Assembly: GCF_029937575.1 (NCBI RefSeq)
Contig: NZ_JAPYPS010000023.1
Span: 1-47,937, forward strand
DNA length: 47,937 bases
Direction: 5' to 3'
DNA from: Nocardioides sp.
Lineage (GTDB): Bacteria; Actinomycetota; Actinomycetes; Propionibacteriales; Nocardioidaceae
Translations under genes and position numbers: made by a program
Shown: piece after piece, positions 36,075-44,726 of the stretch
Numbering within the stretch: position 1 is the stretch's first letter
How the letters are laid out: each line of letters begins with the position of its first letter
The notes under the pieces: generated by a model
The model's input: only the letters and a program-made list of their open reading frames with translations
The model's database searches: none
What the model was told of the DNA's origin: nothing

Positions 36075-39000
36075 ATGACCTACCCGAAGACCGATGCCTC
36101 AGGCGGCGTCCCGTCGAGCCCCCGCTTCCCGGAGATCGAGGAGCGTGTCCTGGCGTTCTGGGAGGGCGACGACACGTTCCGGGCCAGCGTGGAGGCCCGC
36201 GACGCGGGTGTCGACGGCGCGGGTGAGTTCGTCTTCTACGACGGACCGCCCTTCGCCAACGGGCTGCCGCACTACGGCCACCTGCTGACCGGCTACGTCA
36301 AGGACCTGATCCCGCGCTACCAGACGATGCGCGGCAAGCGCGTCGAGCGTCGCTTCGGCTGGGACACCCACGGACTGCCCGCCGAGCTCGAGGCGATGCG
36401 CCTCAACGGCATCAAGACCACCGACGAGATCGTCGAGATGGGCATCGACAAGTTCAACGACGCCTGCCGGGAGTCGGTGATGAAGTACACCGGCGAGTGG
36501 CGCGACTACGTGACGCGCCAGGCGCGCTGGGTGGACTTCGACAACGACTACCGCACCATGAACGCCGACTACATGGAGTCGGTCATGTGGGCGTTCAAGC
36601 AGCTGCACGACAAGGGCCTGGTCTACGAGGGGTTCCGGGTGCTGCCCTACTGCTGGAACGACGAGACCCCGCTGTCCAACCACGAGCTGCGGATGGACGA
36701 CGACGTCTACCAGAACCGTCAGGACCCCGCGGTCACGGTCGGCTACGACATCACGACCGAGGCGACCGTCAACGGGCAGAGTCTCCAGGGCGCCAAGCTG
36801 CTGGTCTGGACGACGACGCCGTGGACCCTGCCCAGCAACCTCGCGGTCATGGTCGGGGAGGACATCGACTACGTGGTCGTCGTGCACGAGGGCACCCGCT
36901 ACCTGCTCGCCGAGGCCCGGCTGGCGTCGTACGCCCGCGAGCTCGGCGACGACCCTGAGGTGGTCTGGCGCGGCATCGGCGCAGACCTGGTCGGGCTGAC
37001 CTACACGCCGCCGTTCTCCTACTACGCCGGCCACGAGAACGCGTTCCGCGTCGTGGCCGCCGAGTTCGTCACCACCACCGACGGCACAGGACTCGTCCAC
37101 ACGGCCGGCGCCTTCGGTGAGGATGACAAGGTCGTCACCGACCGCGAGAACATCGAGGCCGTCATGCCGGTCGGCAAGGACGGGCGCTTCACCTTCCCCG
37201 TCGTCGACTACGAGGGCATGCAGGTCTTCGACGCCAACCTCCACGTCATCGACCACCTCAAGGCCGCCACGAAGGGCGAGGGGGAGACCGGCTCGGTCAG
37301 CCCCGGCACGGTGCTGCTGCGCCGCGAGACCTACGACCACTCCTACCCGCACTGCTGGCGCTGCCGCGAGCCCTTGATCTACAAGGGCGTCTCGTCGTGG
37401 TTCGTCGAGGTGACCGCGATCAAGCAGCGGATGATGGAGCTCAACCGCGAGATCAACTGGGTGCCGGACCACATCCAGGAGGGCCAGTTCGGCAAGTGGC
37501 TGGAGAACGCCCGCGACTGGTCGATCACCCGCAACCGCTTCTGGGGCAGCCCGGTGCCGGTGTGGAAGTCCGACGACGAGGCTTACCCGCGCCTGGACGT
37601 CTACGGCTCGTTCGAGCAGATCGAGCGGGACTTCGGTCGGCTCCCCACGAACAAGGACGGCGAGACCGACCTCCACCGCCCGTGGGTCGACGACCTGACC
37701 CGGCCCAACCCGGACGACCCGCGCTCGCCGGAGGAGGGGCAGTCGACGATGCGCCGCGTCACCGACGTCCTCGACGTGTGGTTCGACTCGGGCTCGATGA
37801 GCTATGCCCAGGTGCACTACCCGTTCGAGAACGCCGAGTGGTTCGACGGCACGGCCGAGACGAAGGGGCACTTCCCGGCCGACTTCATCGTCGAGTACAT
37901 CGGCCAGACCCGCGGCTGGTTCTACACGCTGCACATCCTCGCCAGCGCGATCTTCGACAAGCCGGCCTTCTCCAACTGCATCAGTCACGGCATCGTGCTC
38001 GGCTCCGACGGCAACAAGATGTCGAAGTCGCTGCGCAACTACCCCGACGTCTCCGAGGTCTTCGACCGCGACGGTGCCGACGCGATGCGCTGGTTCCTGA
38101 TGTCGAGCCCGATCCTGCGCGGCGGCAACCTGATCGTCACCGAGCAGGGCATCCGCGACTCGGTGCGCCAGGTGATGATCCCGCTGTGGAACAGCTGGTA
38201 CTTCTTCCAGCTCTACGCCAACGCGGCCTCCGGCGGCGAGGGCTACACCGCCACGCCCCGCGCCGACTCCACCGACCCGTTGGACCGCTACGTGCTGGCC
38301 AAGTGCCGCCAGTACGTCGGGCAGATGACCGAGGCCCTCGACTCGTACGCCGTGGCAGACGCGTGCGACGCGACGCGCTCGTTCATCGACGTGCTATCCA
38401 ACTGGTACATCCGTCGTTCGCGCGACCGGTTCTTCGACGAGGACACCCAGGCCTTCGACACGTTGTACGTCGTGCTCGAGACCTTGTGCCGCGCGACCGG
38501 ACCACTGCTGCCGCTGACCACCGAGGAGATCTGGCGCGGCTTGACGGGTGGCCGCTCGGTGCACCTCTCGGACTGGCCGCTCGTCGACGAGCTCCCGGCC
38601 GACGACGGACTCGTCGTGGCGATGGACCAGGTGCGCGAGATCTGCTCGGCTGCCTCCGCGCTGCGCAAGGCCGCGGGCCTGCGCAACCGGTTGCCGCTCG
38701 CGACGCTGACCGTCGTGGTGGCAGACCCCGACGCGCTGGCGGGCGAGGGCCTGGAGTCGCTGGTGGCCGACGAGGTCAACGTCAAGAGCGTGCGCCTGCT
38801 GGCCGCGGACTCCGACGAGGCCGCGGCGTACGGCGTCGAGCAGAGGCTCACCGTCAACGCCCGTGCTGCCGGCCCGCGCCTGGGCAAGGACGTCCAGGTC
38901 GCGATCAAGGGCTCCAAGGCGGGCGACTGGTCCGTGGCCGAGGACGGCACCGTGACCTCCGGTGGGCTGGCGTTGGTCGAGGGGGAGTACACCCTGGAGA

Positions 39001-39356
39001 CCGTCGCCGGCTCCGACGACACGGACTCGGTGACCGGCGTGCTGCCGAGCGGCGGCTTCGTCGTCCTCGACACCGCGGTGACCTCCGAGCTGTCGGCCGA
39101 GGGCCTGGCTCGCGACCTGGTCCGCGGCATCCAGCAGGCCCGGCGCGACGCCGGGCTCGACGTCTCCGACCGGATCGACCTCGTCGTCGGCGGCTCGGAG
39201 GTCGTCCAGGCTGCCGCGCGCGCCCACGAGGCGCTGATCGCCGCCGAGACCCTCGCGGCGTCGTACGTCGTGTCTGGGACCGGTGCCGGCGTCGAGGTCG
39301 CACTCGCCGATGGTGAGGTTGCGACGGTGCAGGTGGCGCGGGTTGCCCATTCCTGA
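36075..39356 (+). CDS. ileS: isoleucyl-tRNA synthetase, type 2
   Basis: The 1093-residue class I synthetase charges tRNA-Ile. The HIGH motif is HYGH within [19 protein letters not shown] (about 55-73), and the KMSKS loop is NKMSKSLRN (about 645-653). The CP1 editing domain lies between ([14 protein letters not shown] near 243). [11 protein letters not shown] (about 570) precedes the KMSKS loop, and the anticodon-binding domain follows. The length and the DVWFDSGSM form indicate the type 2 (eukaryote-like) enzyme, a class known for low sensitivity to mupirocin. Expression is set by the T-box leader. Its last 14 bases overlap the NUDIX gene. Confidence 0.95.
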   Translation: MTYPKTDASGGVPSSPRFPEIEERVLAFWEGDDTFRASVEARDAGVDGAGEFVFYDGPPFANGLPHYGHLLTGYVKDLIPRYQTMRGKRVERRFGWDTHGLPAELEAMRLNGIKTTDEIVEMGIDKFNDACRESVMKYTGEWRDYVTRQARWVDFDNDYRTMNADYMESVMWAFKQLHDKGLVYEGFRVLPYCWNDETPLSNHELRMDDDVYQNRQDPAVTVGYDITTEATVNGQSLQGAKLLVWTTTPWTLPSNLAVMVGEDIDYVVVVHEGTRYLLAEARLASYARELGDDPEVVWRGIGADLVGLTYTPPFSYYAGHENAFRVVAAEFVTTTDGTGLVHTAGAFGEDDKVVTDRENIEAVMPVGKDGRFTFPVVDYEGMQVFDANLHVIDHLKAATKGEGETGSVSPGTVLLRRETYDHSYPHCWRCREPLIYKGVSSWFVEVTAIKQRMMELNREINWVPDHIQEGQFGKWLENARDWSITRNRFWGSPVPVWKSDDEAYPRLDVYGSFEQIERDFGRLPTNKDGETDLHRPWVDDLTRPNPDDPRSPEEGQSTMRRVTDVLDVWFDSGSMSYAQVHYPFENAEWFDGTAETKGHFPADFIVEYIGQTRGWFYTLHILASAIFDKPAFSNCISHGIVLGSDGNKMSKSLRNYPDVSEVFDRDGADAMRWFLMSSPILRGGNLIVTEQGIRDSVRQVMIPLWNSWYFFQLYANAASGGEGYTATPRADSTDPLDRYVLAKCRQYVGQMTEALDSYAVADACDATRSFIDVLSNWYIRRSRDRFFDEDTQAFDTLYVVLETLCRATGPLLPLTTEEIWRGLTGGRSVHLSDWPLVDELPADDGLVVAMDQVREICSAASALRKAAGLRNRLPLATLTVVVADPDALAGEGLESLVADEVNVKSVRLLAADSDEAAAYGVEQRLTVNARAAGPRLGKDVQVAIKGSKAGDWSVAEDGTVTSGGLALVEGEYTLETVAGSDDTDSVTGVLPSGGFVVLDTAVTSELSAEGLARDLVRGIQQARRDAGLDVSDRIDLVVGGSEVVQAAARAHEALIAAETLAASYVVSGTGAGVEVALADGEVATVQVARVAHS

Positions 39357-39807
39357 CTTCATCGTCGAGCTGCGCCAGAGGATCGGCCACGACCCCCTGT
39401 GGTTGCCGGGGATCACGGCTGTGGTGCTGCGCGGCACCGAGGTGCTGCTTGTCCGTCGCTCGGACAACGGTGCGTGGACGCCGGTCACCGGGATCGTGGA
39501 CCCTGGCGAACACCCCGTGCTCGCCGCGGCGCGCGAGGTGATGGAGGAGACCGGCGTCTCGTGCGAGATCGAAGGACTGGCCTGGGTCAACATCAGCGAC
39601 CCGGTGGTTCATGTGAACGGCGACCGGGCCCAGTACCTCGACCACACGTTCCGTTGCCGCTACCTGGAGGGCGAGGCTCGTGTCGGCGACGAGGAGTCCA
39701 CCGACGTCGGCTGGTTCGAGGTCGACGCCCTGCCGGCGATGGCACCACTGATGATCGACCGGATCAGGCGTGCGGTCGCCTATACCGGGCGGACCGACCT
39801 CGACTGA
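39343..39807 (+). CDS. NUDIX hydrolase downstream of ileS
   Basis: The 154-residue protein has the Nudix box [23 protein letters not shown] (about 48-70). [26 protein letters not shown] precedes it and is typical of ADP-ribose or nucleoside-diphosphate-type hydrolases. The start is unusual: the only codon placing the family N-terminus ([11 protein letters not shown]) correctly is TTG at 39343, inside the ileS end and without a clear ribosome site. This suggests translational coupling to ileS. Upstream in-frame residues are arginine-rich shadow sequence. Substrate not determinable. Confidence 0.85.
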   Translation: MPIPDFIVELRQRIGHDPLWLPGITAVVLRGTEVLLVRRSDNGAWTPVTGIVDPGEHPVLAAAREVMEETGVSCEIEGLAWVNISDPVVHVNGDRAQYLDHTFRCRYLEGEARVGDEESTDVGWFEVDALPAMAPLMIDRIRRAVAYTGRTDLD

Positions 39808-39883
39808 GCGCGGAGACGGGCGCGGACGCGGGCTGGACATGCCGATGGCCCCGCTGGTGGCAGCGGGGTGTGGGGCGGGGTGT

Positions 39884-40102
39884 TCAGGGCTCGGAGTCGG
39901 GTGGGATCTGGTGGATCTGGGTGGTGATGGGCATGCGGCCGTGGAGGCATGCTCTGGTGACGCGGAACCGTGAACCGGCGGGGCTGGTCCAGTGGTAGAC
40001 CCCTGGTTGGGGTGTCTCGTAGGTCCAGGGGGAGAAGGTCTTGGTGCGGTGGTGTCGTCGGCAGAGCAGTGCGAGGTTGGACGTGGTGGTCTTCCCGCCG
40101 GC
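39884..40102 (-). pseudogene. C-terminal remnant of HNH endonuclease (DUF222/13E12 type)
   Basis: Reading the minus strand from 40102, a 72-codon frame encodes AGGKTTTSNLALLCRRHH and then RTKTFSPWTYETPQPG, ending PPDSEP before the stop at 39884. LALLCRRHHRTKT is the C-terminal half of an HNH motif from the multi-copy DUF222-HNH proteins of actinobacteria. The first HNH half and the whole DUF222 domain are missing. The similarity ends at an inverted REP-like element starting at 40103, which marks the break point. No start codon is available. Non-functional relic. Confidence 0.8.
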
Positions 40103-40145
40103 GGAGGCTGAGCAGCGAGCGCCAGCGAGCGTCGACGAAGCCCGG
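40103..40145 (-). repeat. REP-like element, degenerate inverted copy
   Basis: Read on the minus strand it begins CCGGGCTTCGTCGACGC and ends TGCTCAGCCTCC, matching the borders of the plus-strand copy 26 bases away. Its middle is CGCTCGCTGGCGCTCGCTG. Confidence 0.55.
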
Positions 40146-40170
40146 TGAGTCGTCGTCGGCGGTCGTGTCG

Positions 40171-40231
40171 CCGGGTTTCGACACGCTCCGTCGCAGCTTC
40201 GTGCCTCAGCTGCGGTCGCTGCTCAACCACC
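40171..40231 (+). repeat. REP-like hairpin element, copy A
   Basis: Borders are CCGGGTTTCGACACGC and CTGCTCAACCACC. The centre is a perfect hairpin: CGCAGCT (40192-40198) and AGCTGCG (40208-40214) around loop TCGTGCCTC. Copies at the window end have the same loop pattern and border spacing but a different stem. Confidence 0.7.
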
Positions 40232-40308
40232 GATGATCACGCCGCAGGACAGCGGCGACCTTTCTGCGGCCGCGTTTCACGGTCCCCGCACCAGGGGAGA
40301 CCCCTCCC
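40232..40308. other. upstream region of secreted protein gene
   Basis: Together with the relic and repeats this closes a 501-base gene-free stretch. AGGGGAG at 40293-40299 is a plausible ribosome binding site for the ATG at 40309. It lies in a small GGGGAG/CTCCC complementarity that might sequester it. I see no clear promoter. Confidence 0.4.
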
Positions 40309-41283
40309 ATGCGTCGCACATCTCGCTTCCTCGGACTATCCACCGCCCTGCTCCTGTCGGCGACCACGGTCGTCGCGCTCGGGGACGTCACCGCCACCGC
40401 GGCGGCGCCCGAGCCGCCGCCGGGGGCCCGCCCCTTCGCGGGGGCGAGCGGGCCGACGTACGCGACGCCGCTCGAGGCGACCGCCGCACCGGCCACGAGC
40501 GCCAGGAAGAAGCACCAGTGGCCGATCCGCAGCCGTACCGGCACCCTGACGACCCACCCCGTCACGCCCCAGGGCGACCTCTCGCAGAACTTCGAGTCGG
40601 TCAAGGTGATCCAGGACCGGCTCAAGGGGCGGATGGTGGCGGTGGTCGTCCTGCAGGCGGCGCCCACGGAGGCGACCGATGCACGGCTGCGGGTCGGCTT
40701 CGGCAAGGTCGCGGAGACCGAGGAGGGGGCGTTCTGCCAGTCGACGTCGGGATCGGTTGCGGGCGACGTGCACTCCTACGGCACCAGCGGGGCCTACGAC
40801 GGCGACACGATCACCTACGGCGCCCAGCTCGCCGGCGCGAAGACCCAGGCATGGAACTGCGCGTTCGCCCAGATGATCAGTCCCGACGGGGCCACGCTCT
40901 ACGACGCGGTGACGAAGTCCGGGCTCCGCGAGCGCCGTCAGAAGCCGATCCTCTCGATCAAGGTCCCCGACAAGCGGCTCGAGCGCAGCGGCTTCACGAA
41001 GGTCCCGATCAAGATCAAGAACAGCAAGCAGACGATCGCCAAGGCGCCGAAGGTCAAGCTCTCCTGGAAGACCAAGGGCGCGGTCGTGAAGGCCCGGAAG
41101 AAGGTCGGCACGATCAAGCCGGGCAACGGCAAGAAGGGGCACTTCCTGGTGCGCAGCACCCGGCGAGACCGCACCGGATCGATCAAGTTCACCGTGAAGT
41201 CCAAGAACTACAAGCGCTCGGTCAAGCTGAAGATCCGGCCGATCAAGCGTCCGATCGCCGCACGATCCACGCTGCGGAGCTGA
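40309..41283 (+). CDS. secreted protein of unknown function with Lys-rich C-terminus
   Basis: The 324-residue protein has a Sec signal peptide (1-32, LGLSTALLLSATTVVALG, cleavage after TAAA). A Pro/Ala-rich linker and a central beta-rich domain (about 85-205) follow, with two cysteines near 143 and 184 that may pair. The C-terminal 105 residues are strongly basic: short beta-strands separated by Lys/Arg/Gly runs (VPIKIKNSKQTI, VKLSWKTKGAVVK, GNGKKGHFLV). They resemble an Ig-like domain on a polycationic surface, perhaps for wall-polymer or DNA binding. I recognise no family. No operon partner: dapE follows after 42 bases with a different theme. Confidence 0.7.
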   Translation: MRRTSRFLGLSTALLLSATTVVALGDVTATAAAPEPPPGARPFAGASGPTYATPLEATAAPATSARKKHQWPIRSRTGTLTTHPVTPQGDLSQNFESVKVIQDRLKGRMVAVVVLQAAPTEATDARLRVGFGKVAETEEGAFCQSTSGSVAGDVHSYGTSGAYDGDTITYGAQLAGAKTQAWNCAFAQMISPDGATLYDAVTKSGLRERRQKPILSIKVPDKRLERSGFTKVPIKIKNSKQTIAKAPKVKLSWKTKGAVVKARKKVGTIKPGNGKKGHFLVRSTRRDRTGSIKFTVKSKNYKRSVKLKIRPIKRPIAARSTLRS

Positions 41284-41325
41284 CGGGCTGCCGATCCTCA
41301 CGCGGGCGGCTGCTTGACTGGCGTC

Positions 41326-42432
41326 ATGACGCTTGACCTGTCGACGGACGTCGTCACCCTCACCCGGCAGCTGTGCGACATCGAGTCGGTCAGCAGGCAG
41401 GAGCACGAGATCGCCGACGCCGTCGAGGCGGCGCTGGGCGAGCTCGGTCACCTCACGGTGACCCGACGGGGCAACACGGTGGTGGCTCGTAGCGACCTCG
41501 GCCGTGGCGAGCGCGTCGTGATCGCTGGCCACCTCGACACGGTGCCGGTCAACGCCAACTTCCCCAGCCGGCTCGACGACGACGCGGGGCTGCTGCACGG
41601 TCTCGGGACGTGCGACATGAAGGGCGGCGACGCCGTCATGCTGCGCCTGGCGGCGACCGTGCTCGAGCCGGTGCGCGACGTGACGTTCATCTTCTACGAG
41701 GCGGAGGAGATCGACGCGGAGTACAACGGTCTGCGTCTTCTGGCCCTGAGCGATCCGGACCTGATGGTGGGCGACTTCGCGATCTTGATGGAGCCCTCCA
41801 ACGCCGGGGTCGAGGCCGGCTGTCAGGGCACGCTGCGCGTCGACGTACGAGCGGTGGGCGAGCGGGCCCACTCCGCGCGGAGCTGGAAGGGTGTCAACGC
41901 GATCCACGGCGCCGCACCGATCCTCGAGCGCCTGAATGCCTACGATGCCCGCCGCCCGGTCATCGACGGGCTGGAGTACCACGAGGGACTCAACGCGGTT
42001 GCGATCCGCGGCGGGGTCGCCGGCAACGTGCTTCCGGACGAGTGCGTCGTCGAGGTGAACTTCCGCTTCGCGCCTGACCGCTCCGAGGCCGAGGCGCTGG
42101 CCTACGTCACCGACCTGTTCGCGGAGTTCGAGATCACCGTCACCGACACCGCGCCGGGCGCGCTGCCAGGCCTCGACCGACTGGCGGCCCGGGCCTTCAT
42201 CGAGGCCGTGGGCGGACAGGTCGCCCCCAAGTTCGGCTGGACCGACGTCGCCCGGTTCACCGACCTGGGCGTGCCCGCCGTCAACTACGGACCCGGCGAC
42301 CCGTTGCTCGCCCACAAGCAGGAGGAGTTCGTGCCGATCGCCGAGATCCAGCACTGCGAGCGCACCCTGCGGGCCTGGCTCGAGAGCGACGGCGACCCGA
42401 ACGGCTCGGCCGAGGCAGGAGAGCAGGCATGA
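41326..42432 (+). CDS. dapE: succinyl-diaminopimelate desuccinylase
   Basis: The 368-residue M20-family dinuclear zinc amidohydrolase releases LL-diaminopimelate and succinate. Motifs are GHLDTVP (about 66-72), LGTCDMKGGDAVML (about 93-106, metal-bridging aspartate) and FYEAEEI (general-base glutamate pair, about 123-129). EAGCQGTLRVDVRAVGERAHS marks the dimerisation/catalytic domain junction. The ATG at 41326 is the family start. Overlaps the LOG-family gene by ATGA. With dapC and dapD it gives three steps of the succinylase route. Confidence 0.93.
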   Translation: MTLDLSTDVVTLTRQLCDIESVSRQEHEIADAVEAALGELGHLTVTRRGNTVVARSDLGRGERVVIAGHLDTVPVNANFPSRLDDDAGLLHGLGTCDMKGGDAVMLRLAATVLEPVRDVTFIFYEAEEIDAEYNGLRLLALSDPDLMVGDFAILMEPSNAGVEAGCQGTLRVDVRAVGERAHSARSWKGVNAIHGAAPILERLNAYDARRPVIDGLEYHEGLNAVAIRGGVAGNVLPDECVVEVNFRFAPDRSEAEALAYVTDLFAEFEITVTDTAPGALPGLDRLAARAFIEAVGGQVAPKFGWTDVARFTDLGVPAVNYGPGDPLLAHKQEEFVPIAEIQHCERTLRAWLESDGDPNGSAEAGEQA

Positions 42433-43154
42433 GGATCAAGATGAAGGGTCCGCTGATCCAGCGACGCAACCAGGTCGACACCTCTTCGACCACCGACCAG
42501 CGTCTCCTCGACTCGCGAGGCGCTGCCGACTGGGTGCACACCGACCCGTGGCGGGTCCTGCGGATCCAGGCCGAGTTCGTCGAGGGCTTCGGTGCCCTGG
42601 CCGAGCTGGGGCCGGCCATCGCGGTGTTCGGCTCCGCGCGCACCCCGAGCGACCACCCGTCGTACGCCCTGGCCGAGGAGGTGGGGCGACGGCTCGTCGG
42701 GGAGGGCTTCGCCGTCATCACCGGCGGGGGACCCGGTGCCATGGAGGCGGCCAACAAGGGCGCGAGCGAGGCCGGTGGCGTCAGTGTCGGTCTCGGGATC
42801 GAGCTGCCGTGGGAGGCGGGCCTCAACGAGTGGGTCGACGTCGGGATCAACTTCCGCTACTTCTTCACCCGCAAGACGATGTTCGTGAAGTACAGCCAGG
42901 GCTTCGTCGTCCTGCCCGGCGGGCTGGGCACGCTCGACGAGCTCTTCGAGGCCCTGACCCTCGCCCAGACGCAGAAGATCACGTCGTTCCCGATCGTCCT
43001 GCTGGGCGTGGACTTCTGGTCGGGGCTGATGGCGTGGTTGCGCGACACCGCGATGGCAGGCGGCACGATCTCCGAGTCCGACCTGGACCGGATGGTGCTG
43101 ACCGACGACGTCGACGAGGCGATCGCGGCGATGGTCGGCGGAGCCCAGCGGTGA
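42429..43154 (+). CDS. LOG-family Rossmann protein (TIGR00730)
   Basis: The 241-residue protein has the lysine-decarboxylase-like/LOG motif GGGPGAMEAANKGA (about 98-111) and PGGLGTLDELFEAL (about 160-173). These bind nucleoside 5'-monophosphates in phosphoribohydrolases that release cytokinin-type bases in plants, fungi and M. tuberculosis. In bacteria the physiological substrate is uncertain. An N-terminal extension of about 50 residues precedes the fold. Coupled to dapE by a 4-base overlap, as is common in actinobacteria. The DivIVA-domain gene follows after 18 bases. Confidence 0.9.
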   Translation: MRIKMKGPLIQRRNQVDTSSTTDQRLLDSRGAADWVHTDPWRVLRIQAEFVEGFGALAELGPAIAVFGSARTPSDHPSYALAEEVGRRLVGEGFAVITGGGPGAMEAANKGASEAGGVSVGLGIELPWEAGLNEWVDVGINFRYFFTRKTMFVKYSQGFVVLPGGLGTLDELFEALTLAQTQKITSFPIVLLGVDFWSGLMAWLRDTAMAGGTISESDLDRMVLTDDVDEAIAAMVGGAQR

Positions 43155-43172
43155 TGCGGGGATGAGGCAGCG

Positions 43173-43472
43173 GTGATCTGGCTGACCGCCATCCTGGTCG
43201 TCCTGGCGCTGGGTGGCATCGCCCTGGTCGCCTCCGGCCGCGGCGCCCCGATGATCGATGAGTACGACGACCGTCCCGACGTCGTCGTACCAGCGGGCGA
43301 CCTGGCCGGCCGGGACCTGCACCGGGTGCGGTTCGCGGTGACCTTTCGCGGCTACCGGATGTCCGAGGTCGACGCCCTTCTCGACCGCCTCGCCGAGCAG
43401 CTCGACGCGCCGGAGCGGTGGAGCCCCGACCCGCCGCCGGAGCGTCCCGGGGACGACGCCGGGCCCGGGTGA
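43173..43472 (+). CDS. small membrane-anchored DivIVA-domain protein
   Basis: The 99-residue protein has one N-terminal span (about 2-22), an acidic linker, and a short DivIVA-type motif VRFAVTFRGYRMSEVDALLDRLAEQL (about 52-77) as in the TIGR03544 repeat. The tail is Pro/Asp rich. DivIVA motifs target proteins to curved membrane or the growing pole. A role in polar growth or division is inferred from the motif. It begins with GTG. Last of the dapE-LOG-DivIVA series before a new promoter. Confidence 0.8.
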   Translation: MIWLTAILVVLALGGIALVASGRGAPMIDEYDDRPDVVVPAGDLAGRDLHRVRFAVTFRGYRMSEVDALLDRLAEQLDAPERWSPDPPPERPGDDAGPG

Positions 43473-43485
43473 GACACTGCCGCAC

Positions 43486-43923
43486 GTGTCCCAGGAGCCG
43501 ACCGCGGTCATCGTCTACGTACTGACGGCGCTGGCGGCCGTCGTCGTCGTCCTCACCAGGCTCCGGCTGCGGGCCAGTGCGCGCGGCGCCGGGCGGCTCG
43601 AGATCGCCCGTGGTCCGGTCGGGCTGCACACGGTGGCGGGTGCCTCGGCGCTCGTCGTGTGGACGGTGTTCCTGGTGGCCGGCGACAGGTTCGCGGAGGG
43701 CGCGGCCACCCTTGTCGGACTGGTCGCGCTCGTGGGGTGGTGGGTGACCGTCGTGGCGGGTCTGCTGATCCTGATGCGCTGGCTGCCGGTCCGCGGCAAG
43801 CACGCCTCGGAGGGTGCCTCCGACGCGTGGTCGGAGGGACCGGCGCTCTCGCTGCTCGCTCACGTCGGCCTGCTCGTCGGGGTCGTCGTGTTCACCTACG
43901 CCTACCTCGTGAAAGCGGTCTGA
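43486..43923 (+). CDS. four-span membrane protein of unknown function
   Basis: The 145-residue protein has four hydrophobic segments (about 8-26, 44-65, 74-96, 120-143) and short charged loops. No family recognised. The GTG at 43486 lies eight bases after a weak -10-like GACACT (43473-43478), so it may be leaderless. Its stop overlaps the ATG of the M14 peptidase gene by one base (TGATG), suggesting joint expression. Confidence 0.75.
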   Translation: MSQEPTAVIVYVLTALAAVVVVLTRLRLRASARGAGRLEIARGPVGLHTVAGASALVVWTVFLVAGDRFAEGAATLVGLVALVGWWVTVVAGLLILMRWLPVRGKHASEGASDAWSEGPALSLLAHVGLLVGVVVFTYAYLVKAV

Positions 43924-44720
43924 TGTCTCGTCGCGCACAAGTCCTGTCGGTCGTGGCCTCGCTGGTCCTCCTGGCGGTGACGCCGGTGGCCCCGGTCTCC
44001 CCGGCCGCGGCGGCCACCCCGACGTCGGCCAAGCCCGCCACGGTGATCAAGCGGAGCGTCTTCGGTACGTCGGTCCAGGGCCGCGACCTGGTGGCGTTCC
44101 GCCTCGGTGAGCCGAAGCGCCCGCGCGTGAAGACCGTCGTCCTGATGGCCGCGATGCACGGCAACGAGTCGGCTCCCAGCCAGATCCTGCGCGCGCTCGT
44201 GGACGGGCTCCCCGTCGTCGCGCTCGACCTGTGGGTGATCCCGACCTACAACCCCGACGGGGTGGCCGCCGGGACCCGCAAGAACGCCCACGGCGTCGAC
44301 CTCAACCGCAACTTCCCCAACGACTGGAAGGACCTCGACGGCAGCTACGAGTCCGGACCGAAACCGGCGTCCGAGCCCGAGACCAAGGCTGTGATGGATT
44401 TCCTCGAGAAGGTGGACCCCGACACCGTCCTGAGCTTCCACCAGCCGCTGACGGGCGTCGACACCGACACGAAGAACCCACGCCTCGCCCGCCGTGTGGC
44501 TCGCAAGCTCGAGCTGCCGCGACGCACCCTCGACTGTGGAGGGACCTGCCACGGCACGATGACCGGCTGGTTCAACAACAACTTCGACGGCTCGGCCCTG
44601 ACCGTCGAGTACGGCGCCAACCCGACGCGTCATCGGATGCGCAACGTCGCTCCCGACCAGGTCCTCTCGGTCTTCCGCGCCGTCCGCGGGCGCAGCGGGG
44701 CCGACCCGCTGACCTTCTGA
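43923..44720 (+). CDS. secreted M14-family zinc carboxypeptidase
   Basis: The 265-residue exported peptidase has a signal peptide (1-31, VASLVLLAVTPVAPVSPAAAA). The zinc site is in MHGNES (H79, E82), with the third ligand in SFHQP (about H173). The substrate-binding LNRNFP segment (127-132) and the catalytic glutamate in TVEYG (about 229) are present. The fold resembles MpaA-type gamma-D-glutamyl-diaminopimelate amidases that trim cell-wall peptides, which would suit wall recycling. The exact bond is unknown. CGGTCHG suggests a small disulfide. Confidence 0.88.
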   Translation: MSRRAQVLSVVASLVLLAVTPVAPVSPAAAATPTSAKPATVIKRSVFGTSVQGRDLVAFRLGEPKRPRVKTVVLMAAMHGNESAPSQILRALVDGLPVVALDLWVIPTYNPDGVAAGTRKNAHGVDLNRNFPNDWKDLDGSYESGPKPASEPETKAVMDFLEKVDPDTVLSFHQPLTGVDTDTKNPRLARRVARKLELPRRTLDCGGTCHGTMTGWFNNNFDGSALTVEYGANPTRHRMRNVAPDQVLSVFRAVRGRSGADPLTF

Positions 44721-44726
44721 GTTGAC

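Noticed and set aside
36099..37988. 629-codon antisense frame within ileS
   Set aside because: Composition is low complexity and mirrors ileS codon structure. There is no ribosome site or promoter.
41314..41325. TTG start of dapE four codons upstream
   Set aside because: The ATG at 41326 gives the family N-terminus. TTGACT there looks more like part of a promoter than a start.
40336..42354. 672-codon minus-strand frame over the secreted protein and dapE
   Set aside because: It crosses two well-supported plus-strand genes and shows no recognisable motif.
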